Assembly (NCBI GenBank): GCA_024231955.1
Contig: JAAEPZ010000433.1
Coordinates: forward strand, 186,001 to 250,000
Source: a bacterium
GTDB taxonomy: Bacteria > Krumholzibacteriota > Krumholzibacteriia > JACNKJ01
DNA length: 64,000 bases
Reading direction: 5' to 3'
The position numbers and the translations under genes are program-made. The notes beneath the pieces are model-generated. The model was not told where the DNA came from. It did no database searches and saw only the letters and a list, made by a program, of their open reading frames with translations. Shown in pieces: positions 34,669-44,900 of this stretch (positions are counted from its first letter, which is position 1; each line of letters opens with the position of its first letter).

Positions 34669-34827
34669 CGCATATCACGCAAGGCAATGTTTACTTGATC
34701 TTTTGTTCACTTTATGTACCACAGCATTGCCTGGAGCTTCCGGATCAACCTTGGCGGTTTGTTTTTCATGACCATCGCACAGAATAGGAGGTCAACCGTC
34801 TGCAGAATCGAAACGGCAACATGTAAA

Positions 34828-34853
34828 AGAGCGCCGACCTGCGTCGACGCTCT
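34828..34853 (-). terminator. Terminator of the ABC exporter operon
   Basis: AGAGCG...CGCTCT arms, extended by CGAC/GTCG, are followed on the minus strand by TTTTACAT, 32 nt after the stop at 34885. The plus strand also shows A/T-rich flanks, so it could act in both directions. Confidence 0.6.
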
Positions 34854-34884
34854 GTAAAAATCGGGTTCGGTATGAGCAGCCTTG

Positions 34885-36666
34885 TCAGCTCAGAGCGAAC
34901 AGCTTCTGATAACCGGGCTGCTCCTCAAGAAGCTGGTTATGGGTCCCCTCGTGCAGGATGATCCCCCCCTCCAGCCAGAGCACACGCTCGGCTCGCTGGG
35001 CAGTGGCCTCCCTGTGAGTCGATACGAGAATACCGGCATCGGGCAGCTGGCTGCGCACATGGTCCCAGAAGACCTTCTCGGTATGGGCATCCAGCGCGCT
35101 GGTCACATCATCCAGCACAAGGATGGCCGGAGATCCCGCCAGAGCCCGCGCCAGAGCCACTCTGGCCCGCTGTCCGCCGGACAAACCTTTGCCGGCCTGG
35201 GCGACCTCCTTGTCGCCGGGCACCTCCTCGCTCAAGCAGGCGGTGCGCAACGAGCGTTGCACCGTGTTGGCGGTTATCCCCTCACGATCCAGGTGGACGT
35301 TCATGTCAACATCACCTGCGAATAGTAGAGGCTCCTGCGGCGCGTAACCCACCCAACCGGCGCGATCATCGTCGCTGAGGCTGGTGAGCGACTGCCCCGC
35401 CCCCAAGCGCACTTCACCCGCGGTCGGTTCGAGCAGCCCCACGGCGCACTCCAGCAGTGTCGACTTGCCGCACCCGACGGGTCCGACCAGCGCCACCGTC
35501 TCACCCGGCCTGACGATCAGGTTGATGCCGTTGAGCAGAGGTGCGCCGGTGTTGTCCTCGTAGCTGAAGAGGACATCATCCACCTGCAATACGGGATGGC
35601 TCTCGGCCACCTTGCCCTCACCGGGTTCACGCTCCTCCTCCTTCTCGATCTCCTGCATCCGTTTCACCGACGCATTCGCGAGATTGGTGCTGACGAAGAA
35701 ATAGCTGATGGTCCAGATCGGCATCGTCAAATTCGACAGATAGGCGACAAACGCATAGAAATCACCGATCGTGAACTTGGGATCGTTGACCACAAACCAG
35801 CCACCGAGGAACAGAACGACCACCAACCCGATCTGGTTCATGATCGAGAAGAATCCCTCCAGAATGGCCCGCAGGGTCACCACCCGTTTCTCGGCCTCCT
35901 CCCTCTCATTCAACACCTCGTCGAACAGCTGCTCCTGCGCACCCTCCATGTTGAAACCCATCACGATCCGCGAACCGGAAAAGGCGCTCTCCAACGTCTC
36001 CACCGTTTTGCTGGTCGCTTTCTGACGCTCGGCGTAGCGCTTGTGCTGCAGCGTTTCGGTCTTGGAGAGGATCCAGACGATGAACGGCAGCGGCAAAGTC
36101 GAAGCCAGCGTGAGCTTCCAGTGCAGCGTAAACATGATCGCGAGGCTGAAAGCCAGCGTCAGCCCCGCCTCAATCGGACGGAACACGCCCGAACAGGCGA
36201 ACCAGCTCAACTTGTCGAACTGGTCGATATCATCGGTCAACCGCGTCACGAGATCGCCTGGCATGAAACGCTGGAAGAATCCGTGCCGCTTGCGGAGAAC
36301 CCTCCGCAGAATCTCGACACGGATACCCTTGGCCAGTTTCAGGTTCCCCAGCGCCCGAGTCGAGGGGAGCACGGCCTGGACGATGCTCCGCATCGCCCCC
36401 ATGAACAGCAGGACCAGCACCCAGGTGCGGGCGCTGCTCGATTCCAGCGGCATGATGCTCTCTACCCAGCGGGCTATGTTGCTCATCACCGGATTCGAAC
36501 TCTCGGCCGGGTTGGCGCCGGCCAGAGAATCGATGATGAACTTGAAGATCAACGGGTAGAGAGTCCGCGTCGCGATACCGAGCAGCGTGAGCACGAACAG
36601 GACGCCCAGGGTGCCCTTGATTCTATTCCAGTAGGGCGAGAACCAGCGAAAGACGTTAGCCAGCAT
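34885..36666 (-). CDS. ABC exporter half-transporter (membrane + ATPase), second subunit
   Basis: A 593-aa half-transporter. Six membrane helices are in residues 1-325, and the nucleotide-binding domain is at about 350-590. It has Walker A GPVGCGKST, signature LSGGQRARVAL and Walker B ILVLDDVTSALD, in which the catalytic Glu after the Walker B Asp is replaced by Asp. The Q-loop sits in GYAPQEPLLF. The start is ATG 36666 after GGAGG, inside the last codons of the upstream gene (11-nt overlap). The Walker B substitution suggests this is the degenerate-site partner of an asymmetric heterodimer. Substrate unknown. Confidence 0.9.
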   Translation of the reverse strand: MLANVFRWFSPYWNRIKGTLGVLFVLTLLGIATRTLYPLIFKFIIDSLAGANPAESSNPVMSNIARWVESIMPLESSSARTWVLVLLFMGAMRSIVQAVLPSTRALGNLKLAKGIRVEILRRVLRKRHGFFQRFMPGDLVTRLTDDIDQFDKLSWFACSGVFRPIEAGLTLAFSLAIMFTLHWKLTLASTLPLPFIVWILSKTETLQHKRYAERQKATSKTVETLESAFSGSRIVMGFNMEGAQEQLFDEVLNEREEAEKRVVTLRAILEGFFSIMNQIGLVVVLFLGGWFVVNDPKFTIGDFYAFVAYLSNLTMPIWTISYFFVSTNLANASVKRMQEIEKEEEREPGEGKVAESHPVLQVDDVLFSYEDNTGAPLLNGINLIVRPGETVALVGPVGCGKSTLLECAVGLLEPTAGEVRLGAGQSLTSLSDDDRAGWVGYAPQEPLLFAGDVDMNVHLDREGITANTVQRSLRTACLSEEVPGDKEVAQAGKGLSGGQRARVALARALAGSPAILVLDDVTSALDAHTEKVFWDHVRSQLPDAGILVSTHREATAQRAERVLWLEGGIILHEGTHNQLLEEQPGYQKLFALS

Positions 36667-38452
36667 CACGCACCTCCTCCGCCCCCATCTGCAGCGCCAC
36701 AAGTTTCGAGTAGATCCCGTCCAGGGCCAGCAGTTCGTCATGCGTACCCTGCTCGGACACGCGCCCGGCATCGATCACCAGGATGCGATCCGCCCGTTTC
36801 ACGGTCGACAGCCGATGCGCCACGACAATCGTCGTGCGCTCGCGCGTAATCTTCTCCAGAGTCTCCTGGATCTTCAACTCCGTGCCGGGATCGACGCTGC
36901 TCGTAGCCTCATCAAGCACCAGCACGGCCGGATCCACCGCCAGCGCGCGGGCGAAGGCCATGAGTTGCCTCTGGCCGTAAGAGAGATCCTTTCCGCGGCT
37001 TTTTAGTTTACCCTCAAAACCGCCCGGTCGGTTGGTGATCACCTCGAACAGCCCGGCCGTTCGAGCCGCCTCCCGCGCCTGCTCGGGGGACACCGTTTCG
37101 CGGAACGCACGCAGGTTGTCCTCCACACTGGCGGGGAACAGGTAGAGATCCTGCAGCACCAGTCCGAACAGACGACGCAACTCACGCGGATCATATTCCC
37201 TCAGGTCACGACCATCGAGTGTGATACGGCCGGAGATCGGATCCATGAAGCGACAGATCAGCCCAACAATGGTGCTCTTGCCGCTGCCCGAAGGCCCGAC
37301 CAGCGCCATCGTCTCACCGGCATTCAGAGTGAATGTGACGTTCTGCAGCACGGGCTTGCCCGGTTCGTACGCGTAGGTGACATTCTCGAACCGGATGCTC
37401 CCCACCTCGGTGGGCACGGGTGTCGGATCCACGGGCGTCTGCACGGCGGGGGTCAGATCAAGGACATCGAATATCCTATCGGCTGCGCCCCCGGCACGCT
37501 GGATCTCGGCCAGCTGCTCGGAGAGCGCGATGATCGGCCAGTAAACCATGGCCACGAGTTGCGAAAAGGCGACCAGCACACCGACACTCATCGTCCCCTC
37601 GCTGATCCAGCGGGAACCCAGCCAGAGCGCGCAGACGGTCATCACGACCTCGAGGAACCCCAGCGTGTGCAGGAAACCGTACTCCATGAAATAGAGCTTG
37701 TAGCTGAATGAGTTGTATTTCTGATTCTCCAGCTCGATCCGTTTGCGCGCCCAGTTGGTCCGCCCCACGGCCTGCAGGAAACGCGCAGCCGGCATCACCT
37801 CGGCGATCAGACCGGTAAGTTTGGCGTAAAGACTCCGCTCCTTGCGGAAGCGGGTGCGCATGGCCCAGAAGACCAGCAGCGTGCCGATCACCATGACGGG
37901 GATCACCATAGCCGCAATCTTGAACAGCCGAATATCCTTGGTGGCCATGATCACCAGCGCGCCGATGAGCATGCCCAGCGCGTTGAGGATCTGCATCATC
38001 ATCGTGCTCGTGAGCGAAACCAGTCGCTGCGAATCGGATTCGACACGACTGACGAGCACACCCACCGGCGTCTTCTCCAGCCAGAGCACCCCGAGGCGGA
38101 AGAAGTGCCCGAAGAGGGTGCGCTTGATGCCGTTGACGGCCATAACGCCCGCCTTGCCGAGCAGAATCGTCGAACCGATCGTCGCGAGCCCCATGCTGAG
38201 CATCAAGCCCAGGTAAATCAGAGCCGAGTGAAAGAGTCCCTGGATGTCACTGGCCGGGACATCCACATCGATGATCCTGGCCAGCACCAGCGGCTGGGCG
38301 AGACTCGCCGCCACCGAGACCAGGCAGAGCAGGAAGGCCGAGCCGAAGGCCAACCTGTGCGGTTTGATATATGGATAGATCCGTCGGAACATGGCCAGCG
38401 TCGGCAGGCGTCCCTGCTTGTCCGACTCATCCATGTTTTCATGCCACCACAT
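36656..38452 (-). CDS. ABC exporter half-transporter (membrane + ATPase), first subunit
   Basis: A 598-aa half-transporter of the MdlB/LmrCD kind. It starts at ATG 38452 after GGAGG; the longer frame to 38554 lies in the leader. It has six helices up to about residue 320, then a nucleotide-binding domain with Walker A GPSGSGKST, Walker B VLVLDEATSSVD with intact Glu, H-loop VAHRLSTV, and a variant signature LSYGQRQLMAFARAL (Tyr for Gly, as in several heterodimeric exporters). Its canonical Glu and its neighbour's altered one fit an asymmetric pair. Co-transcribed with the next gene and terminated at 34828-34853. Confidence 0.9.
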   Translation of the reverse strand: MWWHENMDESDKQGRLPTLAMFRRIYPYIKPHRLAFGSAFLLCLVSVAASLAQPLVLARIIDVDVPASDIQGLFHSALIYLGLMLSMGLATIGSTILLGKAGVMAVNGIKRTLFGHFFRLGVLWLEKTPVGVLVSRVESDSQRLVSLTSTMMMQILNALGMLIGALVIMATKDIRLFKIAAMVIPVMVIGTLLVFWAMRTRFRKERSLYAKLTGLIAEVMPAARFLQAVGRTNWARKRIELENQKYNSFSYKLYFMEYGFLHTLGFLEVVMTVCALWLGSRWISEGTMSVGVLVAFSQLVAMVYWPIIALSEQLAEIQRAGGAADRIFDVLDLTPAVQTPVDPTPVPTEVGSIRFENVTYAYEPGKPVLQNVTFTLNAGETMALVGPSGSGKSTIVGLICRFMDPISGRITLDGRDLREYDPRELRRLFGLVLQDLYLFPASVEDNLRAFRETVSPEQAREAARTAGLFEVITNRPGGFEGKLKSRGKDLSYGQRQLMAFARALAVDPAVLVLDEATSSVDPGTELKIQETLEKITRERTTIVVAHRLSTVKRADRILVIDAGRVSEQGTHDELLALDGIYSKLVALQMGAEEVRDAG

Positions 38453-38560
38453 TGTGTCCTCCAGACGAAGTGTTGTCGCGCTTTCCGGATTGAGAGGAAC
38501 CCCGAAGCGCAGCACGGTGGGCAGAATACGCACCCTGCCGGAAATTACCATCAAATAAAA

Positions 38561-38591
38561 GGGACCCCTCCCGCGCGGCGGGAGGGGTCCC
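38561..38591 (-). terminator. Very strong terminator after the secreted 207-aa protein gene
   Basis: A perfect 13-bp stem (GGGACCCCTCCCG and its complement) with a 5-nt loop is followed on the minus strand by TTTTATTTG. Confidence 0.85.
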
Positions 38592-38621
38592 AGAAACGGT
38601 CAGCTAATCAGGCCTTGATTT

Positions 38622-39245
38622 TTAGTACAGCGCCTTGATCGTGCTGAAGTTACTGTCCTCGCTGGCAACAGGCAGATCTGTCTCCGGGAAGTACAGCAAC
38701 ACGCCTTCATGTGTGGGAACCGTGACCTGGAGTTCATCAACCCAGGTAGTGTCGCCGGCATTGGAGTAGGTCCGTCCCTGGATAACGATGCCGTTATAAG
38801 AGCCATCGCAGGTCCAAGTATGCTCGGTGTAGTCCCAGCCTTCGCCCGGACCGTAATCGCCGTTACCGCCGGCGCTGCCGCAGTAGCTGTTGATATCGTC
38901 GTAAGTACAGGTCTTGCCGCCCCAGATACGGATGGAGGGCGAGCCGCCGGCCGTTGTATCGTAACGCCAGAAGCCAGCCGTCACGACATCACCGGCCTCC
39001 AGACCGGTTACGTAGGCCAAATACGCTTGAGGTGTTCCATCCTCAAGGTTATCCACGACTTTCAGGCTGTGGCTCCCCATATAAACGGGATCCGGAGCGG
39101 TAACATTGGTCACGATTACGGCATCAGGTCCATACATACCGAGTACTGTGGATGTGCCATCCTCCCAACCGAAGTAGTATGTCGCCTGGGCCATCGCGCT
39201 TGACGCGAAGGCAAGCATCAGAACGAGTAAAAGCATTCTCTTCAT
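38622..39245 (-). CDS. Secreted beta-rich protein of unknown function
   Basis: A 207-aa exported protein. The signal peptide MKRMLLLVLMLAFASSAMA is followed by a mature beta-sandwich-like sequence (YYFGWEDGTSTVLG at the front, SHSLKVVDNL, WVDELQVTVP near the end), with four cysteines likely in disulfides. The layout resembles carbohydrate-binding jelly-roll modules ('W..G....G.hslkv'), but no named family is certain. It lacks the FlgD-like sorting domain of other secreted proteins here. A 288-nt leader with the palindrome CTATACGTATAG and a very strong terminator make it a single-gene transcript. Confidence 0.75.
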   Translation of the reverse strand: MKRMLLLVLMLAFASSAMAQATYYFGWEDGTSTVLGMYGPDAVIVTNVTAPDPVYMGSHSLKVVDNLEDGTPQAYLAYVTGLEAGDVVTAGFWRYDTTAGGSPSIRIWGGKTCTYDDINSYCGSAGGNGDYGPGEGWDYTEHTWTCDGSYNGIVIQGRTYSNAGDTTWVDELQVTVPTHEGVLLYFPETDLPVASEDSNFSTIKALY

Positions 39246-39289
39246 TGTTGTACCCCCTAGGGTGCTTGAATCAGATTGAAGCGGGTTTA

Positions 39290-39301
39290 CTATACGTATA
39301 G
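39290..39301. promoter_or_regulatory. Perfect 12-bp palindrome upstream of the secreted 207-aa protein
   Basis: CTATACGTATAG, 45 nt upstream of the ATG. On the minus strand TATACG could serve as -10, with CTGTAA 17 nt before it, so the palindrome would cover the promoter. Confidence 0.35.
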
Positions 39302-39433
39302 CTCCGAATACGAGATTTTACAGCCGAGCATTTGCAGATACCCGTCTTCCCATATTCAGAGGCCATGATGATAACACGTCCGTCGGACCGTGGACAAGAC
39401 GTCAAATCGGTTCATTTCGTAAATAGAACGTAA

Positions 39434-39464
39434 ACGTCCGGCCCCCGATTGGGGGACCGGACGT
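39434..39464 (-). terminator. Terminator of the tdh-kbl operon
   Basis: The ACGTCCGG-CCCCC arm pairs with GGGGG-A-CCGGACGT (one bulged base, GATT loop). It is followed on the minus strand by TTTACGTTCTATTT, 70 nt after the kbl stop. Confidence 0.7.
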
Positions 39465-39533
39465 GTAGTAGTCTACCGGGAATCCCTGGAAAGCCCGTTT
39501 CAACAAGGCTTTCCACACTCGCTGGATCGAAAA

Positions 39534-40730
39534 CTAGCTGATGACCCCCAGCTCCCTGCCCACCTTGCTGAAGGCGGTGATCGCCTTATCCAGGTGCTCC
39601 CGGGTGTGCGCACCGGAGACCTGCACACGGATGCGCGCCTTGCCCTTGGGCACAACGGGGTAGAAGAAGCCGATCACGTAGATCCCTTCGGCCAGAACCT
39701 TGTCCGCGAAAACCTGACTCAGCTTGGCGTCGCCCAGCATCAGCGGCACGATCGGATGCACGCCGGGGATGATATCGAAGCCCGCTTCGGTCATCTTCTC
39801 GCGGAAGTACTTCGTGTTCGCCTCGGTGCGATCACGCAGCTCCGTGCTGCGGGTCAGGATCTCCAGGGTCTTCAGCGAAGCGGCCACGATGGCGGGCGCC
39901 ACGGTGTTGCTGAAGAGGTAGGGACGGCTGCGCTGCCGCAGCAGATCCACGATCTCCTTGCGGCCGGTGGTGAAGCCGCCGGAGCCGCCGCCCATGGCCT
40001 TGCCCAGGGTCGAGGTGATGACATCGACGCGACCGATGGCGCCGCAATGTTCGACACTGCCGCGGCCGGTGGGTCCGAAGAAGCCGGAGGCGTGGCAGTC
40101 GTCCACCATCACCATCGCGCCGTACTCGTCGGCTAGGTCGCAGATCTTGTCGATCTGGGCCACGATGCCGTCCATGGAGAAGACGCCGTCGGTGGCGATC
40201 ATGATCCGCTTCGCGCCGGCGGCCTTGGCCTCCTCCAGCTTGACGCGCAGATCGGCCATGTCGTTGTTGGCGTAGCGGTAGCGCATCGCCTTGCACAGAC
40301 GGATGCCGTCGATGATCGAAGCATGGTTCAGCGAATCGCTGATCACCGCATCCTCGGCGCCCAGCAGCACCTCGAAGAGACCGCCGTTGGCGTCGAAACA
40401 GGCGGCGTAGAGTATAGTGCCCTCGGTTCCGTAAAACTCGGCCAGTTTGTCTTCGAGTTTCTTGTGGATGTCCTGCGTGCCGCAGATGAAACGCACGGAG
40501 GAGAGGCCGAAGCCGTGGCTGTCCATGCCGTCTTTCGCGGCCTGAACGATCTCGGGATTGTTGGCCAGTCCCAGATAATTGTTCGCGCAGAAGTTGATCA
40601 CCTCGGCGCCGGTATCCAGCTTGATGTCGGCTTTCTGATCGCTGACGATAACCCGCTCGCGCTTGTACAGCCCGGCGTCCTCGATCTCGGCCAACGTTGC
40701 TTTCAACTCTTCACGTACTTTGTCGAACAT
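39534..40730 (-). CDS. kbl: 2-amino-3-ketobutyrate CoA ligase (glycine C-acetyltransferase)
   Basis: A 398-aa PLP enzyme of the alpha-oxoamine synthase family. It cleaves 2-amino-3-ketobutyrate with CoA into glycine and acetyl-CoA. The PLP lysine is K244 ([10 protein letters not shown]). Other marks are [36 protein letters not shown] and the PLP Asp in [10 protein letters not shown]. Length and position of the lysine match the E. coli enzyme. The start is ATG 40730 after GGAGGG; the longer frame to 40760 adds ten unsupported residues. It follows the threonine dehydrogenase by 57 nt, forming the classic threonine-to-glycine operon, and ends at a terminator. Confidence 0.97.
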   Translation of the reverse strand: MFDKVREELKATLAEIEDAGLYKRERVIVSDQKADIKLDTGAEVINFCANNYLGLANNPEIVQAAKDGMDSHGFGLSSVRFICGTQDIHKKLEDKLAEFYGTEGTILYAACFDANGGLFEVLLGAEDAVISDSLNHASIIDGIRLCKAMRYRYANNDMADLRVKLEEAKAAGAKRIMIATDGVFSMDGIVAQIDKICDLADEYGAMVMVDDCHASGFFGPTGRGSVEHCGAIGRVDVITSTLGKAMGGGSGGFTTGRKEIVDLLRQRSRPYLFSNTVAPAIVAASLKTLEILTRSTELRDRTEANTKYFREKMTEAGFDIIPGVHPIVPLMLGDAKLSQVFADKVLAEGIYVIGFFYPVVPKGKARIRVQVSGAHTREHLDKAITAFSKVGRELGVIS

Positions 40731-40787
40731 GAAACCCTCCCGCCTGTTCTCCCAAGGCATTTGTAGGGGTCATTGGTTTACGGCCGG

Positions 40788-41768
40788 CTAGTCCAGCAGG
40801 CCCTCTTCGTGCTTTTTCCTCAACGCCGCGAGCATGTCCTGGGTCATTGCATCCAGATCGTAAGCCGGAGCCCAGCCCCACTCCTCGCGAGCGGCGGTGT
40901 CGTCGATGGAATTCGGCCAACTGTCGGCGATGGCCTGCCGGGAATCCGGCACGTAGGTACAGGTGAACCCCGGCACGTACTTCGCGATGCTCGCGGCCAA
41001 CTCCGTCACCGAGAAGCTCATGGCGGCGATGTTGAAATCGTTGTAGTGCTTCAGATTCTCGAACGGCGCCTCCATCAGGTCGATGGTCGCCTTGATCGCA
41101 TCGGGCATGTACATCATCGGCAGACAGGTGTCCTCTTTGACGAAACACTCGTACTTGCCCTGCTTGACCGCTTCGTAGTAGATCGCAACGGCGTAATCCG
41201 TGGTGCCGCCGCCGGGCAGCGTCTCGTGGCTGATGATGCCCGGGTAACGCACACCGCGGCAATCGAGGCCGAACCGCTTGACGTAGTAGTCGGCGAGCAG
41301 CTCACCGGCCACCTTGGTCACGCCATACATGGTCTTGGGCTTGAGGATGGTGTCGTTGGGCGTATCGTTCAGGGGGGTCTCCGGACCGAAGGCGGCGATC
41401 GAACTGGGGACGAAAATGCGGTGCAGCTTCTTGGCGACGCCGACGTCCAGCACGTTCTTCAACCCGTTCATGTTGACGTCCCAGCAGAGCCAGGGCTTGT
41501 CTTCGCCGACCGCCGACAAAATAGCGGCCATGTGGTAGACGGTGTCGATATCATACTTGTCTATAACAGCCTCGACGGTCTCCATTTTCGCCACATCGAT
41601 GAACTCGAAGGGGCCCGATTCGAGCAGCTGCTTGCTCGGAGCCGTTTTGCGACCTGTCGCAACCACGTTTTCCGCGCCGTACTTGTCGCGCAGAGCCATG
41701 GTGAGTTCGGAACCGATCTGACCGACCGCGCCCGTCACCAGGATTCTTTTAGTCTCTTTCTGGGCCAT
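40788..41768 (-). CDS. L-threonine 3-dehydrogenase, SDR type
   Basis: A 326-aa NAD-dependent extended short-chain dehydrogenase that oxidises threonine to 2-amino-3-ketobutyrate for the adjacent KBL. The NAD-binding motif is TGAVGQIGS (residues 12-20). The catalytic Ser-Tyr-Lys set is in VPSSIAAFGP, and Y148/K152 are in MYGVTK. It resembles UDP-glucose-4-epimerase-like threonine dehydrogenases and is unrelated to the zinc-dependent Tdh of E. coli. Substrate specificity is supported by the kbl neighbour. ATG 41768. Confidence 0.93.
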   Translation of the reverse strand: MAQKETKRILVTGAVGQIGSELTMALRDKYGAENVVATGRKTAPSKQLLESGPFEFIDVAKMETVEAVIDKYDIDTVYHMAAILSAVGEDKPWLCWDVNMNGLKNVLDVGVAKKLHRIFVPSSIAAFGPETPLNDTPNDTILKPKTMYGVTKVAGELLADYYVKRFGLDCRGVRYPGIISHETLPGGGTTDYAVAIYYEAVKQGKYECFVKEDTCLPMMYMPDAIKATIDLMEAPFENLKHYNDFNIAAMSFSVTELAASIAKYVPGFTCTYVPDSRQAIADSWPNSIDDTAAREEWGWAPAYDLDAMTQDMLAALRKKHEEGLLD

Positions 41769-41910
41769 GACACTTCCTCAGGAAAGGGGTCTTTGCACAC
41801 TTGCGGGAACCGGATCCCGGGGTCGCTTTGAGCCGGGTTCCGAATCGGCCCAAAAGTACCTAATCCTGTGATCGGAATCAAGAATGCCGTACCCAAACAG
41901 ACAGAAAAAA

Positions 41911-41932
41911 AGCCCCCTCGTACGAGGGGGCT
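41911..41932 (-). terminator. Terminator of the 1,039-aa secreted protein gene
   Basis: A perfect 22-bp palindrome (AGCCCCCTCGT and its complement) is followed on the minus strand by TTTTTTT, 28 nt after the stop. Confidence 0.88.
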
Positions 41933-41959
41933 CAAAATTCACAAGCGGATGGGCCGCAT

Positions 41960-44900
41960 CTACTTCAGCATGACCATCTTGTCGGTCGCGCTATAGCTGC
42001 CGGCATCCATCTTGTAGAAGTAGATACCACTGGCGACACGATTGCCACTGATATCCCGACCGTCCCATCTGATGTCATGGGAACCCTGGTCCAACTTGGC
42101 ATTGACGAGCTCGATCACCCGTCGACCCGCGATATCGTACACCACCAGCTCCACAGGTCCGGCTTCCGCCAGATTGAAGGAGATGGTCGTGGTGGGATTG
42201 AACGGGTTGGGGTAGTTGCCCCTGAGCTGTGTTGCAGGTACGGGATCTTCAGGGATCCCGACCTCGGCCTGATTCGGAATCGCATGCAACAAGTTGCTCA
42301 GAACATGCCCCACCATCAACCGGACATAATCCCTGTCGACTGACAGCGCATACCCCGAATCCCAGGCGTGATAATACCCGAAGGGATTGAAGGCAACCGG
42401 ATTATTTTGTCCATTGCCATTGGTAACCTCACCGTCGCCATCGGGATCCAGATTCAGAACACCGGCAACCATACCGGTTCCGCTGTCATCCTCCCAGGCA
42501 AACGTCGTTGAGGACATGGTTCCGTAGGGGACAATCACATTGAAGTCCTCCAGACCGGGACAACCGCCATCGACATAGAAGGTGGGAGCCCCCCCCAGAT
42601 ACTCCAGAGCCGGATGGACCGCGCTGACTTCGGGCACCATGATACCGGTCATGTCATCATAGTACTGAGTCGAGGAGATCAGATGAGCGCCCAGCACGTC
42701 GTGCAGGAACATCGAGCTGTTCCCCAGATCGCCGGCAAGCATGTCGCCCATCATCCACAGAGCAACCGTGTGCTCGGAATTCTCGAGCCAGTTGGTGAGC
42801 AACAGGTCATCCCCGGAATTGTCTATACCATGTTGGGACACGGTATAGGTGGGGATACTGCCGCTGGACCAGACAATAGTTGTGTACTGCACCAGATCAA
42901 CGCTCTCGGCACGGCCCGCCAGGCCATTATCCAGGCCCGAGGTGCAACCCATCACCGAGTAGATATCCACGTTGCCGTATCCGTTGTACTGGAACGCCTC
43001 ATCCCAGAACCCCCTCACCCCCAGGTGATCCTCGACGAAGAGCATCACCGAGCCGTCGGTAGGCAGGCAACGCGCCGTGTATACGCCGCGCAGTTCGGGA
43101 GATGTGGACATCGCCCAGCGTGGTGAGGTCTCGATTACACCATCTACGGATTCGGCCCTGTAGAAGAGCTGGATGACATCACCGGGCAGGAAATACTCGT
43201 CGTTGAAATCGAAGGCCCAGACACCGGGCGACCAGTTGCCGTTAGTACGGGCGGAGTCGGCCTGGACGACACCATATGTGCTGCCGTCGAAGATCTCGGT
43301 GCCGACCCAAGGGGACCAGGAACCATCGCTCGCATCCTGATCGGCCATGTCCGGAGAGATCATATCGGCGTGCGGTCCCGCAACAACCCTGAACCACATG
43401 TAGAGCGCCGGCAAATCGCCACCTGAAGTGGGATTGATGGCGTGCTGAATTCCGCCGACCAGATCCATGTTCAGGTCGATGACCGAGGAATCGCCGGGCA
43501 CGATGAAGTCGGTGCTGATCGGCGCGATGTTATTGGCGGAGTCGATCCGCACTTTGCCGGTGCTGACCTCGGGGAAGTTGTCCTGGAAACGGCTGATCTG
43601 ATTGACATCCCAGGCCACCGAAGAGGCGTTGAGAAGAACCAGCCGTGCGTTGTCGAAGTAGGGTCCGGGTGTATGGTCGGTGCCGTCACCGTTGATGTTG
43701 ACCCAGAAGGGGAACATATCCACGCAGTTCAGCGTCATCTGCAGCCCCTCGATTTGACCGCCATCGGCGGACTCGGCGGCATACTGAGTGACATTTTCGT
43801 CGATCAGCCCCCACTGCCTCGCGTCCGCATATGTAACGAAGCCGTCGTTTTTGGCGACGTTGACACAGGGCACGTCGGCGACCTGGGCGGCAATCGACCA
43901 GCTGTAATAGATCAGGGGGTTTTCAGGGAGATCTCCGTATACCCAGGAATAGAGCCAGACCTGCGTGTCTGCGCCCATCTCCAGCGGTTGACCCGAAGGA
44001 TCATCCAGAGAGTGCGCCAGAGACAGAATCGGACTCCTCACGTCGTTGTCGAGATAGGGAGGTCCATAAGTAATCACCGGAATCGGGTAGTTGTCGTTTT
44101 GGGTTTCAGGATCATAGAAAGCCCATGAGTTGGTGACGTTCACGACGCAGATATCCTGCGCGAACAGCGCGGAATACAGTTGAGCGAAGTCACCGGCGCC
44201 CGACGGGATATCCGCACTGATGGTGCTGGGCATGATCGCAGATTCGAAGTCCTCCTGAATCGTCGTCACGCCATCGACTATGACCTCAAGGTTATCCAAC
44301 CAGACCGCACCGATGTTCGACGGCAAGATGCCGTCCTCATCGGACCACGCGCCATCGGTGGAGAAGCGAAGGATGATATCACCGTAGATGGTTCCATCAG
44401 CCGCCTCGATCGTCAAAGTGAAATCGTGAGCAGCCTGATCGCCTTCGGTGGTATCATCGAAGTGGGTCACGATAGACTCATTGCCGCTGGCGTTTTCCTC
44501 GATCATCACCTCGAAGTGATCCCAGACATCACCTTCGTAGCTCGTGGAATAGTAGAAATTGATCACGATATCATCGGTGAAATCCTGGCTTTCGATTCGG
44601 AGCCACTGATCCCAGCCGTTGCCGTAACCAATTGTCCTGTTCCAGCCGCAGACATTCTGCCGTCCGCACCAGAGCAGGTAATTATTGTTCACATCACCAG
44701 GCGTCCAGGGCTGGCCGGCACCGGCCATGTCGGTAGGATGTCCGGCCGTGATGGCCGCGGGGGCCATATGCCAGTACATGCCTTGCTGCGAGGTCTTGTC
44801 AACGGATGTCCAGCCCGCGGTTGCCGCGCCGCCCGCACCGTCGAAAGTAAACCCGCGCCCATCGGTTCCATCACTGCCGAACGCACCGGGACCGGATGCC

